From contig JAGTTD010000016.1 of assembly GCA_018398585.1 (NCBI GenBank), positions 20,693,212 through 20,757,211 on the forward strand: a DNA stretch of 64,000 nucleotides, read 5' to 3'. Position numbers and translations under genes: made by a program. Each line of letters begins with the position of its first letter. Positions within the stretch are counted from its first letter, which is position 1. Below, piece by piece: positions 23,466 through 34,895 of the stretch. The DNA is from Simmondsia chinensis. Taxonomy: Eukaryota; Streptophyta; Magnoliopsida; Caryophyllales; Simmondsiaceae. The notes below the pieces were generated by a model that did no database searches, had not been told where the DNA came from, and was given only the letters and a program-made list of their open reading frames with translations.

Positions 23466-23768
23466 TCTGAGTCGACGTATATCAATCTTGTGAACTAACT
23501 TCTCAAAAGTGAATGTTGGCAATGCTTTTGTGAACAAATCTGCCAGATTCTCACGTGAACGAATTTGTTGAACATCTATTTCACTCATCTTCTTAAGCTC
23601 GTGTGTAAATAAAAACTTTGGTGAGATATGTTTAGTTCTGTCGCCTATTTTAAAATATGTGCGGGACATAACACTCTTGAAAGTATATATTATCCGAGTT
23701 ATATACGCTTCTTGAACTGTCTCGTTAAAAAAAACTTTGCTAGGAAAAAACCTTGTGAGAAAAACCAT
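23466..23768 (-). pseudogene. Copia RNase H C-terminus, Copia-1
   Basis: The minus strand reads RTKHISPKFLFTHELKK, then EIDVQQIRSRENLADLFTKA and LPTFTFEKLVHKI, the diagnostic C-terminal end of Ty1/copia Pol. The frame then ends before the polypurine tract. It starts abruptly at a duplicated noncoding block, so the rest of RNase H and RT is lost or moved. Confidence 0.8.
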
Positions 23769-23899
23769 AGTGGAGAAAAAAGAGTACAGTGCGTAGTTAA
23801 CTCCTCTTCAGGAGTGCATATTAATCAAGGATGTCTCAGAGTTGGAGAATGCCAATCTTGTGCCGGTTTATCAAAAATTTGTTGTGGATGCTTTATTGA

Positions 23900-25760
23900 A
23901 TAGTTCTTCTAGGTTCTTTGGTGAACATGTACTTCATCTTTCTTCAAGAAGCTTGAGAGTGAAAAAAACTTATTTAAAGTGCATTGGTTCTATGAACTCT
24001 CTTTAGCTTGAGCAATATACACTTATCTTCATATAACACTGTCGGACTCTCCCTGATCGTTGGAAGCTTTACAAAATATGTTGGATCAAGGGCCTTGACG
24101 TTGCCCGCAAGTGTCTCGATAGCAGCTGCAATTGTTAGTGATTTCAAAGTATAACAATATAGCTATATAACCAGATATCATGCTTTGTCACTTACCTCAT
24201 GTGGTTCAAATACATAACCAGTACTTGCAAACAAAAAAAAAAAAAAAAAAAAATTTCAGTTGCAAGCTTGACATAACATAATAATGTATACTCATTGATC
24301 AAGATAAACATTTAACTACATATCACATACTAGTGACAAGTTGACCAAAAAGGTCATACCTGGTTGTGTAACAACTATATCAATGTGTCACTTAAACTAA
24401 GATATGGTACTTTAGGGTCAAGAATTCATTCGTTACCTCATTGAAGATCGAAAGAGGCCTTTATCTTTAGCAATGAGGCACATAATGAAACACTAAAGTG
24501 CCATACTTGTAAAATTGACCAATAGAGTAATACTCTATCATATTAATGCTCGATCTGCAGGTCGAGACAAAATCTTCCCTTTTCCAAGATCCTCAATCTC
24601 AAGTTCTTAGTTTAGGTTTATAACAGCTCGTTTTTAAACCCATCAAGAGTAATGATAATATTAACATATCTCTCTTTTAGTAGATATGTACCGCGATTTT
24701 AAATTAAATGCTTCTGGCATCTTTGGTCCTCGAGGGACTTTCATATAAATATTATCATAAGTAATAAATACACATAAGCTGTTATTACAAACATAAGACG
24801 TATACAGAGACCACCAGATCAATTGCATCCATTTCTCATATGTATGTCCCATCAATTTCTGGTCTTTATGAACCTTGGGCTATAAATTGTGCTTCTCACC
24901 ACCTCATTATTTTATGCACCAACATTCATATGCAACCTATATGTTTTACTCTTTATGCATTTGAATTTCAGGTCCAAAAATTACACATGGCTAATTTTAG
25001 CCTGAATTGAGCCTTTCTATTTTAGCAATTCATTTCTTTGTTGGCATTCTTGAACAAATACTAGTTCAAGATTTTTAATTTCTTGATTAGGGAGTAGCTA
25101 TTGTATATACAAGCATCTGATCAATTTTCATTTCGGTTCCATTGTCTCCCATAATTCATAGAGATTTCTTTATCATCATAATTTCAATAATTTAAATATT
25201 TCAATAGTCTCAGGTAGCTTCAGGTACCAGATAATCTTAAGAAATTTCATATTATTATCTCTACAGAGTTTTTCTTCTCAAGAGCTTCACAATAGAGGGA
25301 CTAATCTTTTCTATTGCTCCATTTTTTTTTCAAATTCAAATCTTTGGAACCGATACATCTGCTACATTTCCGGCGTACAATGGATGCATTTATCAATACA
25401 TAGATAATCGCTCGATTGGAATATTAATTCAAGTAGGAGCATCTATAGTGAGGACATATTATTTGGTCACCCTCTTTCCATTAGTGAATGCATCTGTGAA
25501 TTGGCTGGTAATAATTTACAAGTGAACAATTCTTTGAACTTCTTGTCCAATTATGCACTCCATATAAATTCTCATTTTCCAACTTTCGATTTTTCTCCCC
25601 CTGATTCTGGAAACCTTGTTTTGTCAAATTGATAATCAGCAAATGATGCTTGTAAAATGTTTTCAATCAATTTCTCTAGATAAATTCAAAAATCCCCTTA
25701 TATAAGTCCATCTTTTCTCATTGAGGTGGAATAATTGGGACATATAATATATAATCAAAT
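23900..25760. other. Interior of Copia-1, no domain recognised
   Basis: This AT-rich sequence lies where RT would be expected. I found no RT motif on either strand. It includes an A-run around 24233-24253. It may be an insertion, or copia sequence decayed beyond recognition. Confidence 0.4.
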
Positions 25761-25769
25761 TCATAGATG

Positions 25770-26406
25770 GGATATATATCTAGATCTTGTCAGGGACAAG
25801 TTATACTGGGGGGTCCATAATTAGTGCTACAACATGTAACATAACATGTGCCCATGTAAAAGTTGGCAATAATAATGGTCTAACAATTCGCTATAGGCGT
25901 TCAATTAGAGATTCTGTAAGACCATTTTGTGTATACTAGTGAGCCACAGGGTGCTCAACTGTAATCCCAATTGACATACAATAGTCATTAAAAGCGTGGG
26001 ATGTAAATTCTCCTCCTGTATTATCAAGACGGATCTTCTGAATCGCGTAGTCCGAAAATTGAGTCCGTAGTCAGATTATGTGAGCAAGGAGTGTCGCAAA
26101 TGCCACATTGCAAGTAGATAATAGGCAAACATGTGACCAATGTGTTGAGGCATTTATCAACACCATAAAATATCGAAATGGTCCACATGATAGAACAATG
26201 GGCCCACATATGTCTCCTTGTATTCTTTCCAGAAAGTTAGGAGATCCAATCCCAATTTTTGTTGGGGATGGCCTAGTGATCATTTTTCCTTGAGCACAGG
26301 AAGCACATGAAATTTCATCAGGAGAGAGAATCTTCAGGTTCTTTAATGAGTGCCAATGAGAACTTTCAATAATTTTTCTTATCATCGTGACACCTGGATG
26401 GCCCAA
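25770..26406 (-). pseudogene. Copia pre-integrase and integrase core, Copia-1
   Basis: On the minus strand MGHPGVTMIRKIIESSH opens the pre-integrase zinc-binding region (CASCAQGKMITRP), followed by FLERIQGDICGPI and LINASTHWSHVCLLSTCN. In other frames come IRLDNTGGEFTSHAFNDYC and TVEHPVAH. The second catalytic Asp (DN) and the region up to the QNG motif can be made out. Frameshifts and stops break it. Confidence 0.75.
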
Positions 26407-26960
26407 ACAGTCATGCTACAGGGTCAACGTTTTGCAATCAGTTAACTTCTGGTTAACTACTGTGTTTGATTCAAATCGATTTTATGTAAATATAATATAA
26501 CCCAGAAGAAAGTGCTGACAATTTTTTCACTTTCTTTCTGAAGTAAGCAATGTAATATAAAGATATTCTTTATCATTCTCATTTATCGTCTCAATATGAT
26601 AACCATTGCGACGAATATCTCAAAAAGTGATCAAGTTTCTCTGTGATCTGATGGAAAACAGAGCATCGCTTATGTTTAGTTCTGTCCCTTCGGGGAACAT
26701 AACATGTGCTCTTCCGAAGCCTTCAACCAAATTTGAAACACCCGATATAAGAATCCTCTAGTTCTTTAATGGGTGCGAGAATTTCAACGATTCTCTTAAC
26801 CATATTTATACACGGATGACTCAAATAGTCATGTCATAAAATAAAAGTATTTTGAGTTTGTTAGCTTCTGGTTAACTATCCCAATGGGTACATTAAAATT
26901 AAATATTGTTTCTTCAGGAAACATGATATGTGCTCTTCTGGAGCCTTTAAAAAGATTGGC
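26407..26960 (-). pseudogene. Copia region upstream of integrase, partly duplicated
   Basis: The minus strand carries MFPEGTELNISDALFSIRSQ and RRNGYHIETINENDKEYLYI, the usual segment between copia protease and pre-integrase. Bases 26740-26890 repeat 26321-26470 in diverged form, and the MFPEG segment occurs twice, near 26690 and 26910. Confidence 0.6.
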
Positions 26961-28800
26961 TGAGAAATATAACCATATGAATAACTGATAATAAGTAGGC
27001 GGCATAGCCGACCATATGAATAACAGATAATAAGTAGGCGGTTCAACTAGGTCACGCCGCGAATATAAATAGAAAAGAGGGGAAGTCCTTTTTGAGATAT
27101 ATTTTCCCTTTTTCTTCTCCTCCTCTCCTTCCCAAATCCACTACAAGATCCTTGTCTCCTTAAACACCGAAGCGCAAGTGGTCGGAGTGCTGGGAATCAA
27201 TAACAATTACGGGAGTCTTTGCTTCTGAGTTATGTTCATTATTGTTTTTCTTATTAAATTTTATCATGATTAAAACTCCCGTGGAGGAGCAGACTTTTAA
27301 TTCAGGGATGAAAGATAAGTAGCCATTCGGATCCCAAATTTATCTTAAATTTTTTATGATGATTGAGTTATGTTATGTCGCACCCCTGTGGGGATTTATT
27401 CATTTCAATTAGTTTTCTTTGGATGTGCTTGTAGCCATGTTTAGTCTTTGATTAATTCACATTTTGTCTATGAGCTTATAGCCCATATTATAACATAACA
27501 GGTTTTCACTCGTGGGCAAGGTTGAGGTTGTAACTAACCCTGAATATAATCTTTTATACGAGTTAATATTGAATTATGAGAGAGAAAGGAATTAAGTAAT
27601 GCTAATGAAATAACATATGCTATACTTAGAGTGATAAGATAGGTTATGCCTTTAAACTAATTCATTACCATAAACCCTAATTTAAATATTAAACCAGGCT
27701 TAGTGTTGTAGTATAAGCCTCATAAATCATTGTCAAAGTAAAATATAATGATGGGATTCGAGTTAAGCTACCCTAAATTCATTCTCTAGACTGCTCTTAA
27801 TTGAATTGACATTTGAATTACTGCTTTGCCTGTTTTATTCTCATTAATTGCTCAATCAAGCAACAACAATATGAAACCAACCCACTTATTAATCCCCGAA
27901 TCCGACTTTATATCGATTCACTAATGATACGACAACCATATACCTGATTAAGCGACCATGATCTTGTATGCTTCGGAGTAGACAGTTTTAAAACTTTTTT
28001 AAAACTTAATCACTAGGTTTCTCCACTTCCAATATACGAGTTATATTTATTCCGTACATGATCTCAACCCATTACTTGCTACTGCCCATGTCTAACACAT
28101 TTGAGCTTTTAGACTCTGGCCCTGTTTGACTCATTGCAAAACATCATACATTTATTTCATTTATATACCATATTTGAATATCAAATGATGTCAAAAAATA
28201 TAATAATTCAATAGAATTATGCCATGAAAAAAATAATATTATATATAATTATTTTTGATTAGCTAATAAATTTATTTTAAGTTTGATTAGGTGTATAATT
28301 AAGTAGACAAAAAATGTTCAATTTTCAAAAACCTTATTTTTTGCAAGCATCTTTTAAGAAAATTTTGTTTCAAAAAAGCAATTTATATGATTTAACCAGT
28401 CAATAAGTGCTTATGACATTATTTTGAGTGTTAGACTGATGTTTAAGAAAAGTGTTTTCTTGTTAGATTTCAAAAAAGAACATTAACAAAAATCATGCGT
28501 CGCCTAAAAATCATGCCAAGTATTTAATAAAGTTTTTAAGTATTTAAATTTTTTTTTTCCATTATTTGAAGGGGTTTTTTTTATTGAAAATACTTTGATA
28601 ATTTGTCATTTTTTTACTTAACTAATAATGTTTTTATTTTTTTAGAAAACTACACCCAAAAGATTAAAAAATATTTCAATCAAGTACGTTAAATCATGTT
28701 GTTAACTCTATTTGTTATATATTACATGAGCTCTAAGTGAATTTTTTAGCCTCCTTTATTTTTTAAACTTTTTTAGTCTACATAAAGTATGAGTTCAAAC
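26961..28800. other. Intergenic, one TATA-like site, no gene
   Basis: A 31-bp block with ACCATATGAATAAC and AGTAGGCGG is tandemly duplicated at 26971-27001 and 27010-27040. TATAAATAG follows at 27064-27072, then a pyrimidine-rich stretch. This could be a promoter or the start of an LTR, but no coding sequence or second LTR follows. The remainder to 28800 is AT-rich with no recognisable feature. CAAAC at 28796-28800 is the target duplication of Copia-2. Confidence 0.4.
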
Positions 28801-28963
28801 TGTGAATAATTATAATTGAATAAATAATGAGTACATAGGAGGCCTCTATATATAGGCAAAACACAAGGACCCAAAGACTATAATACCCCTAATGGTTACA
28901 TAAGTCAAAGGGCAAAAATGTAATATAAAGAACCCTAGGAATATTCTAGAATATAGTCTAATA
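28801..28963 (-). repeat. 3' LTR of Copia-2
   Basis: On the element strand it starts TATTAGAC and ends TTCACA, so the usual TG start is TA. Just inside is TTGAGGGGGCC (28964-28974, minus strand), the polypurine tract. Confidence 0.85.
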
Positions 28964-28975
28964 GGCCCCCTCAAT

Positions 28976-29297
28976 CTAAGCGGGGTGGGAGCATGCGAAG
29001 ATTGGCCTTGTGTTGAAAAAAACGATCAGCTGCAAGACCCTTGATGAGAATATCGGCCACCTACTTGGTGGTCGGAGTGTAGTGAACTTGAAGATCACCC
29101 TTGAGTACTTTCTCCCGAACATAGTGAAAAACAACATCCACGTGCTTGCTGCGATCATTGGACACCTGGTTAGTGGCAAGGTACGAGGCTGAGATGTTAT
29201 TATAGTAGACAATGATAGGTCCCGGGTGGCGGATTGCGCATGATGTACCAAAGCTAGTCACTTTCAGCAACAGCTTAAGCCACAGCTCGATACTCAA
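28976..29297 (-). pseudogene. RNase H, Copia-2
   Basis: Read across two frames, the minus strand gives YYNNISASYLATNQVSND, RSKHVDVVFHYVREKVLKGD and LQVHYTPTTK, the C-terminal half of copia RNase H. It continues the RT frame that stops at 29275. The usual DN at the start of this block is NN. Confidence 0.75.
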
Positions 29298-30261
29298 ATT
29301 CGGTTGTACTTTTCGAAACGGTTATCTGCTTTTTAGCCCTCCATGAAATGAGGTATGGTCCAAGGTAGACGGCATAACCAGTAGTAGAGCGGCGAGTGTT
29401 AGGACAGCCATCCCAGTCAGCATCTGCGAAAGCTGTGATGGTGAGGGTGCGAGCAGGTTGTAGGAGGAGACCATGATCAGGAGTGGATTTGAGATACTGA
29501 AGAATGCGCTTCACAGCCTGCCAGTAAGGGTTGCGAGGAGCATGCATAAACTGGGAAACCAAGTTGACAGCATAGCATATGTCAGTACGGGTCATAGTGA
29601 GGTACTGCAGGGCACCCACTGCACTCCTATGCTCGGTAGGGTCCTCAAGGAGGTCCCCGTCACTCAAGGAGAGATGTGCTCGGGTTGGTAGGGGGGTTTT
29701 GACTAGTTTGGCATTACAAAGGCTATGTTTGGTGAGAAGGTCAACAGTATACATGTGTTGTGAGAGAAAGAGTCCACTAGGGTAGCGGGAGCCCTGAATA
29801 TCAAGAACGAAATGTAATAGGCCAACGTCTTTCATCGTAAATTGGGTGGAGAGGGACTGGATGAGAGACGTGAGGTGCGAGTGATCAGACCCTGTGAGAA
29901 TGATGTCATCAACATAGAGGAGAAGGCAGGTTAGGTGAGAACACATTTTATGGAGGAAGAGGGAGGGATCAATCCGACAACAGATGAAGCCAAGACTAAG
30001 AAGGAATGCACTGAACCATTGGAACCATGCCCGAGGAGCCTGTTTCAACCCATATAACGCTTTCCGAAGGTGACATACATGATTAGGAAACTTTGGATGT
30101 ATGAAGCCTTGTGGTTGTTTCATATAAACTTCTTCCTTAAGATAACCAGGTAGGAATGCATTTTTAACGTCCAATTGCTGTATGGGCCAGTTGTACTTTA
30201 CAGCAAGTGTAAGTATAAAGCGTGTGGTGGTAGGTTTAACAACTGGGCTAAAAGTCTCCAT
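29275..30261 (-). pseudogene. Reverse transcriptase and RNase H start, Copia-2
   Basis: The frame is open for 328 codons: ETFSPVVKPTTTRFILTLA, WPIQQLDVKNAFLPGYLKEE, LYGLKQAPRAWFQWF, the catalytic LLLYVDDIILTGS, then SAVGALQYLTMTRTDICYAV and the RNase H start ADADWDGCPNTRRSTTGY. All catalytic RT residues are intact. A stop just after EFEYRAVA and another upstream, near 30316, cut it from its neighbours. Confidence 0.85.
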
Positions 30262-30315
30262 ATAGTCAAGACCTTCACGTTGATGAAAACCTTGAGCAAC
30301 AAGGAGAGCTTTGAA

Positions 30316-30963
30316 CTATTCAATAGAACCATCTGCTTTGTACTTCACCTTATATTTCCAAGTACTGCCGACAAGGTTTTTCGAGTGATCATGTGGGACA
30401 AGGTCCCAAGTGTTATTAAGAAGTAGGGCATTAAATTCATCCGCCATGGCTTGTTTCCATTGGGGGTTTATAATTGCCTGCGAGTAACATGTTGGCTCTT
30501 GAATTACCGTAATAGATGATAGGGAAAGCGGGTACCGAGTTTTACGGATCCCATCCTTAAGTCTGGTATGCATGGGATGACATTTTGAACCCGGGGCCCA
30601 GGGGGGGGGGGGGGGGGGGGGGGGCCGGGGGGCGCGTGGTTGAGGACGGCGGGTTAGACACGAGACTAGGGTCGGACTCAAAGCTATGGGCGGGTGACGA
30701 AGTAGTATCGTCGCTAAGGGCTTGGTCCGGGCGCACAGAAGAGGGAGGGGGGGTTGGTTCGGGTGGAGGCAGCATTGGGAGCGGTTGCACACAGGGCTGG
30801 GCCGGATGACAGACACCAGCGAGGGCGGAAGACACCGCAGGTACCAGCAGGGGCAGCCCACTGGCAGGGGGGGTGGCAGCGGTTCAAGCAGGAGCCGGGG
30901 GCTCCGAGACAGCACCCGGGGAGGGGGAAGTGCAAATGACCAGCAGTGCATTATGGGAGGCAT
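30316..30963 (-). pseudogene. Linker between integrase and RT, Copia-2, with poly-G run
   Basis: The region is proline-rich and ends with FNALLLNNTWDLVPHDHSKN and STWKYKVKYKADGSIE, the usual start of copia RT. It contains a run of 24 G (30601-30624), which is poly-Pro on the coding strand and a likely slippage or assembly trouble spot. Confidence 0.65.
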
Positions 30964-31741
30964 CAGTTATTGGCGCATCAGAGCTGACAAGCTCAAGGTA
31001 TGGGAGTCTAGTTTCATCAAACACTACATGCCTACTAACATACATTCGTCTATTTAAGACATCAAAACACCGGTAACCTTTATATCGAGCCGCATACCTG
31101 AGAAAAATGCAGGGAGTGGACTGAGGCACTAATTTATGAGGGGCACAGGATGTGATGTTGGGGTAACATACACACCCAAAGACTCTAAAATGTGTATAAT
31201 CAGGATTGGTACGAAAAAGCTTTTGAAAGGGAGAGAAATTAGAAAGATTTGGTATAGGGAGACGGTTTATTGTAAAACATGCCATGCAAAAAGCGTCATC
31301 CCGAAATTCATAAGGAAGCTTTGAATGGATTAAAAGAGTCCGTGCCATTTCGGATAGATGTCGATGCTTGCGTTCCGCAACCCCATTTTGTTCGGGGGTA
31401 TCAGGACAAGATAGTCGAAAGTGAATTCCAGCATCCCGGCATAGCGCATTCATGCGCCAATGATCGAATTCACCCCCACCGTCACTGCGGAAAACTTTAA
31501 TTTTTTTAAATTGATTTTCGACTAAATTTTTGAAATCGGTGAAGATGTCATAAACTTCAAAATTGCATCGCATCAGATAAAGCCATGTAAATTGGGAAAA
31601 ATCATCAACAAATAAGACATAGTATTTGTATGCGGAGTTAGAAGAGACGGGCAATTGCCAAACGTCAGAATGTATAAGTTGCAGAGGCATAGTAGTATTA
31701 TGTAGCACACGTTCAAAAGACAGTTTTCTAGATTTACCCAA
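30884..31741 (-). pseudogene. Integrase, Copia-2
   Basis: The catalytic core is well kept: LQLIHSDVWQLPV, YYVLFVDDFSQFTWLYLM, KVFRSDGGGEFDHW and CPDTPEQNGVAERKHRHL supply D-D-E in the DD35E layout. The C-terminal block FGCVCYP...GYRCFD (the GKGY-like region) follows. A stop at about 31757 separates it from the pre-integrase region (LWHQRLGYLGNSVLDTLCK). Confidence 0.85.
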
Positions 31742-31756
31742 ACAACAGGAAGAACA

Positions 31757-32599
31757 TTAATCTAGAAACTTAACAGAAGGACAAAAATGTTGTTTACATA
31801 AAGTATCAAGAACAGAGTTGCCCAGATACCCTAATCGCTGATGCCATAATGTGCCATGTGTGACCCGTGTAAGAAGCCCAACATCATGTGGTGAGAAGTT
31901 ATATAGTGGTCCATTAATGGGCACTTGTAGATGCGGTGTCCCCGTTGCTCGATCCTTAACACACAAAAAGTTTGAATCAAATTCAACTCGACATTTATTT
32001 TCACGACATAATTGTTTAATTGACAATAGGTTGCGAGTTAAGTTGGGGACTAGCATGACATTGTTTAAATGAAGGGGTGTTTTAGGTATTGTTGTAGAGC
32101 CCACATGTGTTACAAGCAGTAATGCCCCATTCCCACCAAGAATACCTTTATGACCAGAGTAAGGAAGGAGATTATAGCGTATACCTGGGTTAGGCGTCGT
32201 ATGGTTGGAGGCACCCGAGTTAGGGTACCAGTTATAGTCGTGTGGTTGCCCTATCGTCATGGCAGCAAAGGATTGGCTGGGATCCTGGAACGAGGTATTG
32301 TGAAAGCGATGAGGGCAAGCAATAGCAGTATGACCAATTTGTGAGCAGATCTGACAAAATTGGGGAGCGGGACCGAGAACACCTGCATTAGAGTGAAAAG
32401 GGGGACTGACCGATGGTCGAACAAAGTAAGGAGCACTAGAGGGAGGCGCCCTGGGGTGGGTGTGGGACCCATACGGTGGGCCAGTGGGAGGTGGCTTGCC
32501 ACCACGGCCATTGCGACCCCCTTTCCCCTTCCGACCACAACCACGGCCACGGCCACCGTGGCTGTGGTTAGGTTGGGGGGGTTGCCCAGAGGCAATCAT
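31757..32599 (-). pseudogene. Gag C-terminus, protease and pre-integrase, Copia-2
   Basis: A Gly/Arg-rich stretch leads to the zinc knuckle CQICSQIGHTAIAC (C-x2-C-x4-H-x4-C). The protease site follows as WYPNSGASNHTTPN, where the normal D-S-G-A is N-S-G-A, a loss of the catalytic Asp. MLVPNLTRNLLSIKQLC and LWHQRLGYLGN are normal for the lineage. An in-frame stop ends it. Confidence 0.8.
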
Positions 32600-32607
32600 G
32601 GCATGGG

Positions 32608-33290
32608 CTAGGTCCGGGTTGGAACGTCCATTGTTACGGGTTGAGGCAGCTTCCTCATTAAGTAGGCAGATTTTAACTCATCATAAGAATAAAGTTTTGA
32701 AATTTGTCGTGAAAAAGTTGCAAAAGCTGCGTATGCAGGGGGTAACCCATGAATAGAAAAGTGTTGGAATTCTCTAGCAGATACTAGTGAGTCAATGGCA
32801 ACTAAATCATCTGTAATTAATTTGAGTTCAGAAAGGCAGGCATCCATGGTTTTGCCATCTTTACGGTGATTTATGAGTTGAGTTCAGAGGTCATACTCCT
32901 TAGCCATGGAATGATCCCGAAAACGCTTAGCCAAGGCATCCCACATTGTTTTTGAAGTTGGATAACGAACAATATCATTAATAAGGGAGCGGGAGAGTGT
33001 GGCAGCTATGCAAGATCGGGGACTCTGATCTGTGCGCAGCCATGTAATGTAATCCGGGTTAAGGTAGGTTGATCCTGTGGGGTGAGTTATTTGGGCAGGG
33101 GGACAGGGGTAAGAGCCGTCAATAAACCCTAATAGTTGATGGGCAAGTAAAAACATGTTGAATTGTTCCTTCCAAGGGGGATAATCAGAGGTTGATTCAA
33201 GTTTTATTGCGACTATCCTAGTTATATTAGATAGAGGAAGAACAATCGGGGAAGAGAGATCATTATAAATATTAGGGTTTGAGAAAGTGT
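32608..33290 (-). pseudogene. Gag capsid, Copia-2
   Basis: The minus strand reads SDYPPWKEQFNMFLLAHQLL, GFIDGSYPCPP and MWDALAKRFRDHSMAKEYDL, then after one stop (about 32882) DACLSELKLITDDLVAID and GLPPAYAAFATFSR, a standard copia gag (UBN2-type). A frameshift near 32660 precedes the RNA-binding part. Upstream, a run of 25 G (33636-33660) lies close to where the start codon should be. Confidence 0.8.
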
Positions 33291-33850
33291 TGGGGAAAGA
33301 GGCAGGGGGCGCCGCACCAGGCTCCCCACCGACATAAGGGACAGGGTGAGTCCGGCGATGCTGGTGTCGGCCGAAGGGACAGCGAGCGAAGGGAAGAGGG
33401 GCAACGAAAGTGGGATGCCCAGGTTAAGTGCCGGGTTTGACGTTGACCTCCCAAGTGGTGGTAGAGTACCGGAGATGGCGACACCGGCCTCCACCAACTG
33501 AGGGAAAGGAACACCGGAGGTGATGGGTCCGACAATGGAGGTGTCGGTCACCACCAACGGTGGGCTGCTAGCCGCGATGGCAGGCAGAGGTCCGGCATGA
33601 ACAGGGCAAGGCTTTGCCACCTAGCGGGCGGCGCTGGGGGGGGGGGGGGGGGGGGGGGGGAGGGGAGGGAGGTTAGGGCACTTACGTAGGATCGGTTTGG
33701 ATTAGAAGCCATTACTCAAATAATAAAAAAAACAATAATAGAAATAACTTGCCAAAGAATTTAACACTTCAATTGCAGAAAGTAAGAAACGACAAACAAA
33801 GAAAAGAGAAAAGAGAAAAAGAGCAGCGAAAAACAAAAATCAGAGTAATC

Positions 33851-33862
33851 GCTTTGATACCA
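33851..33862 (-). other. Primer-binding site of Copia-2
   Basis: The minus strand reads TGGTATCAAAGC directly after the 5' LTR, one base from the standard initiator tRNA-Met site TGGTATCAGAGC. Confidence 0.85.
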
Positions 33863-34025
33863 TGTGAATTATTATAATTGAATGAATAATGAGTACATAG
33901 AAGGCCTCTATATATAGGCAAAACACAAGGACCCAAAGACTATAATACCCCTAGTGGTTACATAAATCAAAGGGCAAAAATATAATATAAAGAACCCTAG
34001 GAATATTCTAGAATATAGTCTAATA
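33863..34025 (-). repeat. 5' LTR of Copia-2
   Basis: It has the same length and the same TA...CA termini as 28801-28963, with about six differences. The non-standard start was therefore present in the parental copy. Confidence 0.85.
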
Positions 34026-34078
34026 CAAACTAGTAACCGCTGCAGAAGCGAAATTGAAGGGGTAATGCATTCATCCCC

Positions 34079-34079
<1 letters not shown>

Positions 34080-34120
<41 letters not shown>

Positions 34121-34125
34121 AAAAA
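34080..34125. repeat. C31 followed by A15 homopolymer block
   Basis: Thirty-one C are followed directly by fifteen A. It sits between the Copia-2 target duplication and a tRNA-like SINE head. See the finding on long G/C runs. Confidence 0.9.
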
Positions 34126-34225
34126 CCAAGTTTGATCGCGAATCGTAATTTGAAAGAGACGGGATTTGAACCTTGGCGGCAGAGAGGGTGAAAAATGCTC
34201 TACCACATTGGATACTTAATTAGGT
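34126..34225 (-). mobile_element. tRNA-derived SINE head
   Basis: The minus strand has a box-A-like TGTGGTAGAGCA and, about 30 bases on, the box-B-like GGTTCAAATCC, the two internal Pol III promoter elements of tRNA genes. It does not fold as a full tRNA and ends in a T-run, as Au-type SINEs do. The exact family is uncertain. Confidence 0.5.
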
Positions 34226-34895
34226 CATTCTCAATGCAAGCTCTAAAATCCATGTAGAAACCACTATAGTAAGACACAGATAATTAACAATGGAATTGAA
34301 GGTGATTGTTTAAAAATCTTTATAATTTTGGAGGCGGTTTCTCAACAATTGAAAAGTAAATGGTGGTTAAATAAAAAATAATCATTTTTTGAGGAGTTTT
34401 ATAAAAACCATCATTTAAAATATTTCTAAATACTTTTAATATTTAATTTTTTCTCAACTACTAAAATATAATTTTTATATGCCTCAAATATATTATTAAA
34501 TTTAAAAAAAAAATTTACATATTTAATATAAAGATTTATGAATATACTTTAAGTACACTACAAAATTTTGGTTTTTTAAAAAATATATTACCAAATTTCA
34601 AAGTACCTAAACCAAATTTTCTCAATTTTTAATTTTTGTCTTCCACTTTTGCTTAAAAGAAAAGATGCCAATTTTTTGCTTCTACTTTTAATAGAAATAT
34701 TTTTTTTTTCATTTTGTACAAACACACATGAAATTTTAGAAAAGTGTTGTTTTAAGAAAAAGTATTCTTTTCTAAGAATAAGCAATATAAAATATATTAA
34801 CCAATTATGCATTATATATGGATTATTGGTTTATAGAAAAATGAACTAAATTTTATTTTTAATAATGCAATAATTAAATTTTGGCCTTATTTTTT
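34226..34895. other. AT-rich spacer, no gene
   Basis: No coding or repeat structure was recognised. Confidence 0.5.

Larger units (their letters stand above)
22811..26960 (-). mobile_element. Broken Ty1/copia element (Copia-1)
   Basis: A minus-oriented 3' LTR, polypurine tract, RNase H tail, integrase and pre-integrase region lie in copia order from left to right. The 5' LTR, gag, protease and a recognisable RT are missing. Two duplicated blocks show rearrangement: about 23350-23540 is repeated at about 23710-23890, and about 26321-26470 is repeated at about 26740-26890. Confidence 0.7.
28801..34025 (-). mobile_element. Nearly full-length Ty1/copia element (Copia-2)
   Basis: Two 163-bp LTRs (28801-28963 and 33863-34025) differ at about six positions, and a perfect duplication CAAAC flanks them (28796-28800 and 34026-34030). 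On the minus strand the order is primer site, gag with CCHC knuckle, protease, integrase, RT and RNase H, so all domains are present. The short LTR and initiator-Met primer site suggest an Ale/Retrofit-like lineage. A handful of stops, at least one frameshift and an Asp-to-Asn change in the protease make it inactive. Confidence 0.9.

Noticed and set aside
28126..28140. GGCCCTGTTTGA as the end of a hAT-like MITE
   Set aside because: No inverted partner or 8-bp duplication was found nearby.
30585..31076. Plus-strand Gly-rich open frames
   Set aside because: They are shadows of the proline-rich minus-strand linker of Copia-2 and of the G24 run.
34126..34225. Genuine tRNA gene
   Set aside because: Box A and box B are present, but no full cloverleaf or acceptor stem could be formed, and the sequence runs into a SINE-like tail.
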